NCBI GenBank assembly: GCA_028281665.1 | Contig: JANQJK010000014.1 | Coordinates: forward strand, 1-64,000 | Length of the DNA stretch: 64,000 nt | Direction: 5' to 3' | Source: Hyphococcus sp. | GTDB lineage: Bacteria; Pseudomonadota; Alphaproteobacteria; Caulobacterales; Parvularculaceae | Part shown: positions 31,252 to 40,800 of the stretch, piece by piece | Numbering within the stretch: the stretch's first letter is position 1 | Layout of the letters: each line of letters starts with the position of its first letter | Position numbers and translations under genes: made by a program | The notes under the pieces: model-generated | The model's input: the letters and a program-made list of their open reading frames with translations, nothing else | Told to the model about the DNA's origin: nothing | The model's database searches: none

Positions 31252-31327
31252 AGGGGTGTAGCTCAGTTGGTAGAGCATCGGTCTCCAAAACCGAGGGCCG
31301 GGGGTTCGAGTCCCTCCGCCCCTGCCA
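31252..31327 (+). tRNA. tRNA-Trp (CCA anticodon)
   Basis: A complete cloverleaf can be drawn: acceptor AGGGGTG/CGCCCCT, D arm GCTC-AGTTGGTA-GAGC, anticodon stem TCGGT/ACCGA with loop CTCCAAA (anticodon CCA), T arm GGGGG-TTCGAGT-CCCTC, discriminator G and encoded CCA. It lies 62 bases after lpxB. Its 3' end is followed 64 bases later by a tandem repeat pair typical of integrase arm sites, so it has probably served as an insertion target. Confidence 0.96.
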
Positions 31328-31391
31328 TTTAACGAAATAAAAACAATCCCTTATGAGAGGTGCAAAAAACTGAGAAATCCGCCGCGCAAAT

Positions 31392-31410
31392 TAGGGTCAC
31401 TATAGGGTCA
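31392..31410. repeat. Tandem pair TAGGGTCA, 11-bp spacing
   Basis: TAGGGTCA occurs at 31392 and again at 31403, eleven bases apart and 64 bases past the end of tRNA-Trp. Short tandem repeats with one-turn spacing next to a tRNA end resemble the arm-type binding sites of tyrosine integrases. This is an inference from arrangement only. Confidence 0.5.
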
Positions 31411-31513
31411 AGAAAAATCGCTGCGTTTGTCGGACTTTCTCGTTGGTGTTGGCCTTGTTGACGATGAAGACGATGATTCCTTCATACAATTCGTGTTGTT
31501 TGAGACCAAAATT

Positions 31514-31558
31514 CTGTCACGCCGGAGGTCGCGGGTTCGAGTCCCGTCACTCGCGCCA
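31514..31558 (+). other. Orphan 3' fragment of tRNA-Asp (attachment-site core)
   Basis: The 45 bases run from the anticodon loop CTGTCAC (anticodon GTC) through the 3' anticodon stem, variable loop, T arm (GCGGG-TTCGAGT-CCCGT) and acceptor CACTCGC to discriminator G and CCA. No 5' half is present: the bases before it do not pair with it. Such 3' fragments are produced when an element uses a tRNA as its integration site. Identity as tRNA-Asp comes from the GTC loop and the family-typical GCCGGAGGTCGCGGGTTCGA sequence. Confidence 0.8.
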
Positions 31559-31620
31559 TTTTTAAAAGAAAATCAATAAGTTACGAAGATGGCCCGAGCG
31601 CGAGTTTTGCGCTGCGCCGC

Positions 31621-31641
31621 GAGGGTACCAAGAGGGTACCA
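31621..31641. repeat. Tandem pair GAGGGTACCA, 11-bp spacing
   Basis: GAGGGTACCA occurs at 31621 and 31632, eleven bases apart and 62 bases past the end of the tRNA-Asp fragment. Distance and spacing match those of the first pair behind tRNA-Trp, which suggests an arm-type site of a second integrase. Confidence 0.5.
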
Positions 31642-31699
31642 AAAGGTAGAAAACCACGTCGCATAAAATAATTTCAAAAGAAATTTGGTCTCAGTGAAT

Positions 31700-31718
31700 G
31701 TGCCGTTTGAGTGCCGTT
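31700..31718. repeat. Tandem pair GTGCCGTT, 11-bp spacing
   Basis: GTGCCGTT occurs at 31700 and 31711, again eleven bases apart. It is the third such pair within 330 bases, with a different sequence, and no tRNA fragment is visible in front of it. Confidence 0.4.
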
Positions 31719-32030
31719 GGCCTGGGCCCGAGAACGCGTGGACGCTATCAGGACGCGCATCTGTTTAGCTCGGCATCGAAACGTAAACGCGAGCCGTTCG
31801 TGCTTCGGTTTCGTCATGCTCTAATGGCGGGCATCTAACTTCTTCGTTGTCGGTTTTCCTCGACCTATAAACCTCTCCGTGACGCGGCGCGCTGTTCCGT
31901 CAATTGCCTGCCCGCGCCAGACTTCCGTGTTGGCAATAAGCCTCCAACAAGTGGCGGTGACGGCGCAGCTTTGCACCGGCGTCTATCGGCAGGCGTATCG
32001 AGAAAACTCCCAACAGTAAGGAGCAAGACC

Positions 32031-32255
32031 ATGACGACCGCCAATCAAACATCCAGAACCAAACCAGATGTCCGCGAGACCCGGCCTCCGTCACTGATAG
32101 CCTATCATGTAGCTGAACGCGGCGGTCAATCCTACTGGACGCGCCTCGGCGCTGCCTGGGATCACGATGACGCCAAGGGCCTTACTGTTCAGCTCGACCT
32201 CATGCCCGTCAGCGGCGGCCGCATCGTATTGCGCGAGCCTTCAGAGCGCGAATAG
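32031..32255 (+). CDS. Small conserved ICE protein of unknown function
   Basis: A 74-residue protein. The segment LIAYHVAERGGQSYWTRLGAAWDHDDAKGLTVQLDLMPVSGGRIVLREPSE is of a type I recognise from short genes in alphaproteobacterial integrative elements, but I know no assigned function. An AAGGAG site eight bases before the ATG at 32031 supports that start over an upstream ATG at 31971. It stands alone, the first gene of the accessory region, and a strong hairpin follows it. Confidence 0.7.
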   Translation: MTTANQTSRTKPDVRETRPPSLIAYHVAERGGQSYWTRLGAAWDHDDAKGLTVQLDLMPVSGGRIVLREPSERE

Positions 32256-32267
32256 CGATGCGAGCGT

Positions 32268-32297
32268 AATGCACAGGCGCGCAGGCGCCTGTGCATT
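32268..32297 (+). terminator. Perfect 13-bp hairpin after the small ICE gene
   Basis: AATGCACAGGCGC and GCGCCTGTGCATT form a perfect stem around GCAG, 12 bases after the stop codon. There is no clear T tract, so termination strength is uncertain, but position and stability suit a transcript end. Confidence 0.55.
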
Positions 32298-32351
32298 CTC
32301 GCTCGTCGTTAAACGCCGCTAACGATGGCTGCGACTGCTCTGTAAACAGAA

Positions 32352-32384
32352 GAAGCGGCGCTGAATCTTGTCCGGCGCCGCTTC
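32352..32384. promoter_or_regulatory. Second hairpin before the sigma-factor gene
   Basis: GAAGCGGCGC and GCGCCGCTTC form a perfect 10-base stem with a 13-base loop. No T run follows. It may be a terminator remnant, an operator or a structured RNA; the sequence does not decide. Confidence 0.4.
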
Positions 32385-32772
32385 AAGGTAATAGAGGGCG
32401 TTTGCTGAACGGAGGGGCTCAGCATTGAGTATAAGCAATGTTATCGCATGCTCGCATTGTAAGACGCGTGATGCTTCAATTTCCGCCATTGACGCAGAGT
32501 TATGCTGCGTTCATTCGCGAGAAAATTTAGGACCGTAAAGTTCAGAGTAAAAAACACCCTAATGCATAGACGTGCGAGCGCGCGACAGCCGCCACTATTA
32601 TGCGAGTTTTTTCACCAGGACCCGTGTTTCCCTGGCCACATCTGGACTGTTCGTCAGAAAAAATTCATGATTGCGCCTGCGCGGCTGCCCCGAAACTTGC
32701 AGGGGAAACAAAACTTGGCCCGCGAGAAAGGACTGCCGGCGACCGCCTTTAAGGCAGCCGGCGACGACGTGA

Positions 32773-33393
32773 ATGGGGAAGAACGACGATCATAAAGCGC
32801 CGCCTGCCAGTGACTGGTTTATGCGCCATGTGCTGCGCCACCAGCCGTCGCTGAAGCGCTATCTGCGGCGGCTGTCGAAATCGGACGCAGATGCGGAAGA
32901 CATCGAGCAGGAAGCGTATCTAAAAGTCTACGAAGCGAACAAAAGCAGTGAGATCAAGAATCCTCGCGCCTTTCTATTTCGCACCGCCTACAACCTTTTC
33001 GTTCAGGGTTACCGAAAGTCAAAAAACGCGCCGTACTCAGAAGTGGCGGATATCGACGCCTTAAGCGTCAAAGATATGTGCGCCGCTGCGGACGAACACC
33101 TGATCATGCGCGAGCGGCTTGGCGCGCTTGCGGAGGCTGTTGACCGGCTGCCGCCGAAGACGAGGTCAATATTCATCATGCGAAAGGTCTACAACCTTTC
33201 GCAGAAGGAAATCCGGGAGGCGCTTGGCGTGCCGGAAAGAACAATAGAAAGACATGTGAGAAAAGGCCTGCAGGCGTGCCGCGACTACCTTCGCGAGCGC
33301 GATCACTACTGGGATGTGGACGAAGAGCCTGGCGATGACGCGCGCGCATCTGGCGACAGGCCTTCCTCTAGGTCGCGTAAAGACGAGTTATGA
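32773..33393 (+). CDS. FecI-like ECF RNA polymerase sigma factor
   Basis: A 206-residue extracytoplasmic-function sigma factor. Region 2 is seen at about residues 20-85 (RHQPSLKRYLRRLSKSDADAEDIEQEAYLKVYEA, then PRAFLFRTAYNLFVQGYRKS) and region 4 at about 115-170 (LPPKTRSIFIMRKVYNLSQKEIREALGVPERTIERHVRKGLQACRDYL). The C-terminal tail is charged and unconserved. It is followed 10 bases later by a FecR-like anti-sigma factor, then by a receptor carrying the signalling domain, so its target is probably the receptor promoter or the cassette itself. Confidence 0.93.
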   Translation: MGKNDDHKAPPASDWFMRHVLRHQPSLKRYLRRLSKSDADAEDIEQEAYLKVYEANKSSEIKNPRAFLFRTAYNLFVQGYRKSKNAPYSEVADIDALSVKDMCAAADEHLIMRERLGALAEAVDRLPPKTRSIFIMRKVYNLSQKEIREALGVPERTIERHVRKGLQACRDYLRERDHYWDVDEEPGDDARASGDRPSSRSRKDEL

Positions 33394-33403
33394 GGAACAA
33401 CGG

Positions 33404-34528
33404 TTGAGCAACGTTCACCGCATAAAGGACAAATCCGCCATAGATGACGAGGCGGCCGAGTGGGTCTGGCGCCTCGATGATGAGGACGTGCAACCGGAAG
33501 CTAAAGCGGCGTTCCAGAGGTGGCTGGACGCCGACCCGCGCCATCGCAAAGCGGTTGAAGATTTCAAAGAAATCTGGGGCCGGCTCGACGAGCTTGCCGT
33601 CTTGAAACATGATAGCAAGATTAGAACCGTGCGCCGCGGCGTTAATGAAGACGAACTCCAGCGGGCTTTTCCTGTTCCTTTGCGGACTGTGCGTTACGGC
33701 GCGATCGCCGCGTCTTTATGTATAGTCGCGCTTGCGACATTTCTATTCATGGGGCCGCGCATTGCATCGCCTGATACAGCGAACTATGCGACGGCTGTCG
33801 GGCAGCAGCGCGTGGTGGAGCTGGCGGATGGTTCCATTGTCGAACTGAACACAAACACCATTGTTGAGGTTGATTACAGCGGGGCGGAACGCCTAGTGCG
33901 TCTGCAGAAAGGCGAGGCGCACTTCGTTGTTGCGAAAAACCCGGACAGGCCGTTCATCGTTAAAGCCGGCGACACGGCGGTGCGTGCCGTTGGAACAGCG
34001 TTTAATGTCTACATAGCGCCGGAGGGAGTAACGGGCGCGCCGGTTGAGGTCATCGTCACCGAAGGCAAAGTTGAGGTGACGAAGGCATCCGAAGCGGTGC
34101 CGGCGCAGTCAGTCGCTATTGCTGAAACGGGTGGGAGTCTGCCTTCGCCTGTGTTCCTTGAGGCGGGAGAAAGCCTGCGGGCGCAGGCGCCCGTCCGTGA
34201 ACAATGGGGACCGCAACTTGTCGCCGCTGTGACGGAGACGGATCTCGAACGGGAACTCGCCTGGCGCAATGGCATGCTCATCTTCGAGGGCGAGCCGCTT
34301 GAGAAAGCTGTTGAGGAACTGAGTCGTTACACTGAGGCGCGTTTTGTTATTGTGGACGACGCAATCCGCGATAGACGCGTCGGCGGCTATTTCCGGACGG
34401 GCGATGTGGACAGCCTGTTAAGCGTTCTTGAAGAAGGCTTGTTTATCACCGTGCAGCGCCAGGGCGATATGGTGATCCTTCTTTCCGATGCGAAGCGGGA
34501 CGTTGGCGCAGGTGCGAGCGACGGCTGA
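33404..34528 (+). CDS. FecR-like anti-sigma factor / transmembrane sensor
   Basis: An inner-membrane regulator of the neighbouring sigma factor, 374 residues. The N-terminal cytoplasmic domain (AIDDEAAEWVWRLDDEDVQPEAKAAFQRWLDADPRHRKAVEDFKEIW) is of the DUF4880 type; a transmembrane helix follows (about 102-120, YGAIAASLCIVALATFLFMG), then the periplasmic FecR domain with ATAVGQQRVVELADGSIVELNTNT. The last 70 residues (YFRTGDVDSLLSVLEEGLFITVQRQGDMVIL) resemble the STN-like end seen in many FecR proteins. I prefer the TTG at 33404 with GAGGAAC behind it, because the upstream in-frame ATG lies deep inside the sigma-factor gene. Confidence 0.9.
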   Translation: MSNVHRIKDKSAIDDEAAEWVWRLDDEDVQPEAKAAFQRWLDADPRHRKAVEDFKEIWGRLDELAVLKHDSKIRTVRRGVNEDELQRAFPVPLRTVRYGAIAASLCIVALATFLFMGPRIASPDTANYATAVGQQRVVELADGSIVELNTNTIVEVDYSGAERLVRLQKGEAHFVVAKNPDRPFIVKAGDTAVRAVGTAFNVYIAPEGVTGAPVEVIVTEGKVEVTKASEAVPAQSVAIAETGGSLPSPVFLEAGESLRAQAPVREQWGPQLVAAVTETDLERELAWRNGMLIFEGEPLEKAVEELSRYTEARFVIVDDAIRDRRVGGYFRTGDVDSLLSVLEEGLFITVQRQGDMVILLSDAKRDVGAGASDG

Positions 34529-34790
34529 CCTGCGATCAGACCAATGTGGCATTTGTGCAACTGCAACGCCGCCGGTCATAAAACTTTAAAAAATGCGCCC
34601 GGTAAGTGGCGGCGAAAATTTGCTCAAGCGTCGTTGGGGTATCGAACCCTATTTCGGTATTCATTGGACTGATGACAATCGCCGAATTGGGTGGGGAAAC
34701 AAAACCCAAGGGAGGGACGGCGTGAATAATCCTGGTAAAGATAAAGCAGAGTCAGTATCGGCGTGCGGCGCGGAGCATAATGGAGGCCGG

Positions 34791-37775
34791 ATGAAAAAAG
34801 GCTTGCTGCGAGCAGGCGCTTCATTGATGGCGGTATCCATCGCATCATTTTCAACGGCGATGGCGCAAGCGCGCGATTTCGATATCGACGCCGGCCCGGC
34901 CGAGAAAACCCTTAATCAGTTCGCCAGCCAGGCAGACGTTTCCGTCGTCTATACCTACGACGCAGTCGAAGGGTACAGGACGAACGATCTCGACGGTTCA
35001 TACGAGCCCGAAGACGCCCTCAAGCTAATGACAGACGGCACGGGACTTTCTGTCTTCGAAGGCGAAGGCGGTGCCTTTGCCGTGCGTGTTGTCAAAACCG
35101 CAGCGGCGGACTCCTCGCTCATTCGCGTTGCTCAATTGAATCAGGAAGATGATGTTCAAGAAGTAAGCACAAGGAATGATGACGATGAGACGGAGCAAGA
35201 CGTCATAATTGTTACAGGAACAAATATTAGGGGTGCCGCGCCAGTGGGGTCAGACCCCTTTGTGTTTTCTCGTGATGATATAGACAGAGCTGGATTTTCT
35301 ACACCTCAAGACTTGTTTCGTGTACTTCCGCAGAATACCGGGATAGGGGGCAACGAAATCACGTCGGCATCGTTTATTTCCAACAATGATGCAAATCTAA
35401 ACACTAGCCTTGGGTCGGGCATAAATCTACGCGGGCTTGGAACTCAATCGACTCTAACTTTAATAAATGGGAGGCGTGTCGCGTCAAATAACTTTGGTAC
35501 GCTAACCGACATATCGCTTATCCCTTTAGTTTCTCTGGACCGGGTTGAGGTCTTGGCAGACGGGGCTTCCGCAATCTATGGCTCGGATGCTGTCGGCGGC
35601 GTAGTTAACTTTATCTTGCGATCAGATTTTGATGGAGCGGAGACGCGTTTTCGCTACGGGACTGTTACGGACGGAATTCAGGACGAATACCAAGCAAGCC
35701 AAATCTTCGGGACCACATGGGATAGCGGCGATGTAGTAATTGCATACGAATATTACAAGCGTGATGCACTTCCTTCTTCTGATCGAGAATTTGCAGCGAA
35801 CGCTGATCTTACGTCATTGGGCGGCGACGATCTTCGTACAAGAAATAGCAACCCTGGAACTATTCGCGCCGGTGGAACAACATTTGCGATTCCAGGCGGT
35901 CAGGACGGCACATCCCTAGCGCCTAGTGACCTTATTGCCGGAACGGCGAATTTTGGGAACCAACGAGAAGGCACATTCGTATTGCCGTCGCAAGAGAGGC
36001 ATAGTGCATTTGTCGCGCTTAATCAAAAACTCACCGATGGAGCATCTGTATTTCTGGAAGGACGCTATGCGACACGTGAGTTTGAAACCCGCACTGCTGC
36101 GTTCGAAACAAATCTCACTGTACCAGCTTCGAATGCTTTCTTTGTCGATCCGGTAGGAGGTCTAAGCAGCTACCGGATACGGTATTCATTTATTGATGAT
36201 TTAGGACCGCAAACAAGCAACGGAGAGGTTGAAGCTTACAATATAGTCGCGGGCGCGAACTTCGAACTCTCACGCACTTGGCGAGCCGAAGTATTTGGTA
36301 GCTATAATCGGGAAAACGAGGATGTAAGATCGTCGGGCTTGCCTAATCGGTTTTTGCTTGCAGGCGTCCTTGCGGACTCGGACCCGTCTACGGCATTTAA
36401 TCCATTCGGTGATGGATCAAATTCCAACCCTTCCACGATAGATGCGATACGCGGTTTTTTTACAGCAGATCGCGACTCTGAATTATGGTCGGTGCAAGCT
36501 AAGGCGGATGGAGCCCTATTTCTCCTCCCCGGCGGAGAAATGAGAGCGGCAGTTGGTCTCGAATACAGGGAAGAAAGCCTCAAATCCGCCGGTATCGATT
36601 TTCGCAATAGCGCCGCGCCTATCGACGACCCATTGGAGGAATTTGGTAGAGACGTATTCGCAGCTTTCGGAGAGATCTTTGTTCCGTTGGTTGGCGCCAA
36701 TAACAGGCGTCCAGGTCTCGAAAATATTGAGCTTTCAGCAGCGGTTCGGTTTGAAGACTACAGTGATTTTGGCAGTACGACGAATCCGAAATTTGGAGCG
36801 CGGTGGTCTCCGTCCGAAGGATTTAATATTCGCGGGACGTGGGGCACATCATTTCGTGCGCCCGGTCTCCGATTACTGGACACGAGCGGGAATGGAATAT
36901 TTCTGACAAATATCATACCAGACCCAATGGCGACTGACGGAAATACGCAAACCGCCGTCTTTTTTGGCAACGACGATGACATCGGACCTGAAAACGCTAC
37001 AGTTTGGACGGTGGGCGCTGATTATTCTCCGCCGAGCATACCAAACTTGGCAATTAAACTCACATACTTCGACATAAGTTACGAAGATCGGATTGCTGGG
37101 TTGTTTGGTAATTTGATTTCTGTATTCACGAATGAAGATCAATTCGCGCCAATCATTACGCGTAATGTTGATCCAGCAACCGCCCAGATGATTCTAAATT
37201 CCCCCGATCTAACAAGTAATTTTTGTGGCTGCACAGAAGTTGAAGCTATCGTGAATGTGCGTGATGCGAACGTTTCAGTCACGGAAGTTAGTGGTTTTGA
37301 CGCTACGATAGCATACGACTTCGAGACCGATTTCGGCGAGTTCGATCTTTTCCTCAACGGCAGCTATTATTTGAGTTTCGATGAGGCGCTGACAAGCACG
37401 GCGCCTTTGGTCGAGACTCTGGATACTGTTGGCAATCCAGTTGATTTGCGCCTGCGTGGGAGCATGTCTTGGGCCAAGGACGGGTTTTCGGCCGCAGCAT
37501 TTGTGAACTACGTAGATAGTTACACCGACAATACGACCGACCCGTCTCAAAAGATCGAGTCTTACACAACAGTCGATCTACGCCTCTCCTATGAACTCGG
37601 CGAGAGCGTAAAGAGCGCATTGCTTAAAGATACTGAAATTGCGCTGACGATGAATAACGTATTTGATCAAGATCCTCCGTTTTTCAATAATAGAATCCGC
37701 GCAATCGGATTTGATCCTGAGCAAAGTAATCCTCAGGGCCGCTTTATCGCCGTTCAGCTTTCGAAACGGTGGTAA
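34791..37775 (+). CDS. TonB-dependent receptor with signalling (STN) domain
   Basis: A 994-residue outer-membrane receptor that binds an unknown ligand and needs TonB energy. Order: signal peptide (MKKGLLRAGASLMAVSIASF, cleavage near AQA); STN domain (about 27-102, FDIDAGPAEKTLNQFASQADVSVVYTYDAVEG), which contacts FecR; TonB-box-like DVIIVTGTNIRG; plug with INLRGLGTQSTLTLINGRR and LADGASAIYGSDAVGGVVNF; and a long barrel ending in a Trp (IAVQLSKRW). The start at 34791 has GGAGG behind it and makes a clean signal peptide. The STN plus upstream sigma and anti-sigma genes indicates surface signalling. Codon use is visibly AT-richer than in the core genes. Confidence 0.93.
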   Translation: MKKGLLRAGASLMAVSIASFSTAMAQARDFDIDAGPAEKTLNQFASQADVSVVYTYDAVEGYRTNDLDGSYEPEDALKLMTDGTGLSVFEGEGGAFAVRVVKTAAADSSLIRVAQLNQEDDVQEVSTRNDDDETEQDVIIVTGTNIRGAAPVGSDPFVFSRDDIDRAGFSTPQDLFRVLPQNTGIGGNEITSASFISNNDANLNTSLGSGINLRGLGTQSTLTLINGRRVASNNFGTLTDISLIPLVSLDRVEVLADGASAIYGSDAVGGVVNFILRSDFDGAETRFRYGTVTDGIQDEYQASQIFGTTWDSGDVVIAYEYYKRDALPSSDREFAANADLTSLGGDDLRTRNSNPGTIRAGGTTFAIPGGQDGTSLAPSDLIAGTANFGNQREGTFVLPSQERHSAFVALNQKLTDGASVFLEGRYATREFETRTAAFETNLTVPASNAFFVDPVGGLSSYRIRYSFIDDLGPQTSNGEVEAYNIVAGANFELSRTWRAEVFGSYNRENEDVRSSGLPNRFLLAGVLADSDPSTAFNPFGDGSNSNPSTIDAIRGFFTADRDSELWSVQAKADGALFLLPGGEMRAAVGLEYREESLKSAGIDFRNSAAPIDDPLEEFGRDVFAAFGEIFVPLVGANNRRPGLENIELSAAVRFEDYSDFGSTTNPKFGARWSPSEGFNIRGTWGTSFRAPGLRLLDTSGNGIFLTNIIPDPMATDGNTQTAVFFGNDDDIGPENATVWTVGADYSPPSIPNLAIKLTYFDISYEDRIAGLFGNLISVFTNEDQFAPIITRNVDPATAQMILNSPDLTSNFCGCTEVEAIVNVRDANVSVTEVSGFDATIAYDFETDFGEFDLFLNGSYYLSFDEALTSTAPLVETLDTVGNPVDLRLRGSMSWAKDGFSAAAFVNYVDSYTDNTTDPSQKIESYTTVDLRLSYELGESVKSALLKDTEIALTMNNVFDQDPPFFNNRIRAIGFDPEQSNPQGRFIAVQLSKRW

Positions 37776-37790
37776 GTAATTTTGTTAGTC

Positions 37791-37823
37791 GGAGGGCTTT
37801 ACGCAAATTGCAAAAAGCCCTCC
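37791..37823 (+). terminator. Hairpin between the receptor and protease genes
   Basis: GGAGGGCTTT and AAAGCCCTCC form a perfect 10-base stem with a 13-base loop, 16 bases after the receptor stop and 30 bases before the protease start. A T run is lacking on the + strand, so it may attenuate rather than end transcription, giving less protease than receptor. Confidence 0.6.
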
Positions 37824-37853
37824 GCCTAAACGTATCCTAAAAACTCAATAGGC

Positions 37854-40800
37854 GTGTTAACTCATATAGTGTGCAATTTGGTAATACTCACCACACCACA
37901 GTTCTTTAAGTTGCCGGTCTTCCTCCTTCTCCAATTACTGTTGTTAAGTTTATCTTCGGACGTTTTTGCCGCGCATTTATCCAAAGAAAATCAAGCAAGA
38001 CTTTCCTTTGCGATTGCAAATGAAATGGAGGCTGTCTCAGTGGCAGTCGCGGCCAAGCCTGGAAGAACAGGGGAAGCATCTCGGTTAATTGAAATCCTCG
38101 GAGGCAAAGTTAGATTTTTGTCGGCCGAAGTAGATTATCTCGCGATTTCGTTGCCGGTTGGCGCAATTGAACAATTAGTCGCAAGTGAACATGTGCAATC
38201 GGCGACAATCGATCTTCCTTCGGAAGAGTTCTCACCATACACAAGTCTCTTTCTTACCGACCCGAAAGAAAGCAAGAGTGATTCAAATTCAAGAAGAGGA
38301 CAAGATTCAAAAAACTACACTGTAGACGCCAATGAAAAAGATGAGTCTATAGGAGAGTCTGGTTCGATCATAAGCCCACTCGATAACCAGTATGAAATAC
38401 TACGAGATTTAAGCGCATTATCATTGAGAAAGAAGAGTCCAACGTTTGACGGACGTGGTGTCGTCATTGCGCACGTCGAAGGGTTTCCAGATTTCTTAGC
38501 GCCTGAACTTCAGGTCGCATACGATATTGAGGGACGCCAGCTCAACAAATTTGTCGATATCGTTAGTGTGATGGCCTACAAGTCATCGCTTTCAACGAGC
38601 GCTGAACCCCTAACTTTGGGTGCTGAGTGGTTTGAACTCGTGGGCCCGGTTTTTGGATCAGGGAGAATTACTATTAATGGAGAGGCTTACCAGCTTCCAC
38701 ACGAAGGAAATTTTCGGTTTTCAGAATTCATAGTCCCGAACAAGGCACCTTATCAGAAAATTTTTGATCTTCTTAAGCGCTCCTATCGGTCAGCGGGAAA
38801 TGGTTCCGAGAAAGAAGTCGATGTTTTCTCTCGCGCGATGATTTGGAGTCAGAGTGAACAATCTCTGCGAATTGACCTCAACAATGACCATGACTTTCGG
38901 AATGACGATGCAATCGTTAGTTTTCCTATAAGTAATTCGTTTGGAGTATTGGGGCGGGATGATCCAAAAACTCCTGTTCGAGAAACTATTGGCTTTGCGG
39001 TACGAAAAGTAGGCAACTACCTAAGCGTCATGTACGGCGTTGATTCGCATGCAAGCATGGTTGCGGGCGCAGCAGCAGCCTCGCATGGCGTAGCGGGTAA
39101 ATTAGAAGGTATTGCCCCGGGGGCACAACTACTATCAATAGCACACGGCAAACGTGCAACTTCCTTTGGCCAAGCCATGATTGTTGCGTTTTCCGATCCG
39201 CGCGTAGATGTTGTGCTTATTGAAGGGTACTATTCCGCGAATGCAGTAAACCATCTCAAGGACGGTAGCTCGGCTTTGGCAGTTGTGTTGCAACGTCTCG
39301 TTCGCCGGTACAACAAGCCAGTCTTCTTTACAGCGTTCAACGCCCCGGGTATGTCGACCTCGGTTGATACGGCGAATGGATCGGACGTGTTGTCAATCGG
39401 TGCGTATCATAGTTCTGCGAGTATTCTCGCTAACAATGGCGCGAAGATTCAATTTCAAGACAATTTACATTGGACTGGCGCCGAAGGCCCGTCAGGCAAC
39501 GGTTCTCTAAAACCCGATTTTTTAGCGCCGGCTAATCCCATTTCGATTGGCGCTGGCCATAGGAAGGGTTCCGAGGTTGCCGGGGCATTCGTTTTACCGC
39601 CGGGATATAGGATCGGAGCCGGAACTTCAACGGCAACACCAGTTGCAGCAGGTGTGTCAGCCATGTTGATAAGCGCTGCAAAACAAACCGGCACTAACTA
39701 CGACGCAGGGAGAATCAATCACGCTCTTCGTTCAACGGCACGATTTCTCCCCCAGATTCCGGCATATAAGCAAGGCACAGGACTGATCCAGGTCGACTCC
39801 GCCTGGAAGTGGCTTAGCGCCAATGCAAACAATTCTGATCTTATCGAAATCCAGGTCGATGCGCCTGTGCGAACGGCGACTAGCAGATTTTTAGAAACTC
39901 CGAACCGCGGCGTCGGGTTATTTGAGCGAGAAGGTTGGCGATTAGGGCAAAAAGCCAATAGAGTTCTCTATTTGACTCGTCAAACGGGTCCGGTTGAACC
40001 AATTGAATTCGATGTTGGTTGGGTCGGAAACATCAGCAATATTTTTTCGAGCGAAAACAACATAGTTTTACCACTAGGTACACCGGTTCCATTTCAAATC
40101 GTGATAGATGCAAAAGAAATTGGCGATCATAGCGCTTTGTTAGAAGTAAAGCATGAGAATGGGTACGGTGCCGTAGCGCATGTTCCTGTGACAATCGTCG
40201 TCCCGTACGAACTTAATTCAAAGTCAGACGATGAGGCTGGAAAACGTATTACGTTCAGTATGACCCGCCCTGGCAGAAAAAATTTGTTCGTTAGAGTGCC
40301 TGAAGGCGTAGAAGAATTGAATATTGCTTTTTCGAGTAATCGTGATGGGCTTGGGGCGCGAATCATTGGGCCTGCAAACTTGGCGCTCGGGCAAGCTGTA
40401 TATTTACCCACTCAATCGAATGGGTCTGGACAAGGGAAAATTACCTTTCCTGATGCTGGTGTTTGGCAAATTACATTTCTTGAACGATCAGACATGCAAC
40501 GCTTCGATCAAAGTGCCGCAGATCTGGATTATCTTCCCCACGTAGAGGTAAGACTTAGCGTTTCAGTAGACATGCCTCCCGCGGCGTTTGGCAATTCTGA
40601 TACCGATGGTGACTGTAGACTCAGGTTGCAGAATAATGTCAGATCGGTACTCAGTGAATCCGCTGACACAGTCGAAAATGTTTCTTCAACTTTTGGGTTG
40701 CTTGAGAAGAACGACGGTGTCGTAGAAGAACTCTATGTCGAGCCCGGAACGTCATCGATTGTTGTGGGTGTATCCGGACACAAATCAAAGGAATCTGACT

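Larger units (their letters stand above)
31328..32030. other. Gene-free integration-site region
   Basis: No protein gene is seen in these 703 bases. The interval holds three tandem pairs of 8-10-base repeats and an orphan tRNA-Asp fragment, annotated separately. There is no recognisable integrase remnant in any of the six frames. The sequence is AT-richer just after each tRNA end, and the rest has no clear structure. Confidence 0.65.
32256..32772. other. Interval before the sigma-factor gene
   Basis: These 517 bases contain two strong hairpins (annotated separately) and no convincing gene. The part from about 32500 to 32700 carries a short open frame without family features. Any promoter of the sigma-factor gene should lie here. 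Confidence 0.55.

Noticed and set aside
31514-31558. A functional tRNA-Asp gene
   Set aside because: The D arm and the 5' acceptor and anticodon strands are missing, so no cloverleaf can form.
31560-32030. A degraded integrase gene next to the attachment core
   Set aside because: No Arg-His-Arg-Tyr motif or integrase-like residues in any frame.
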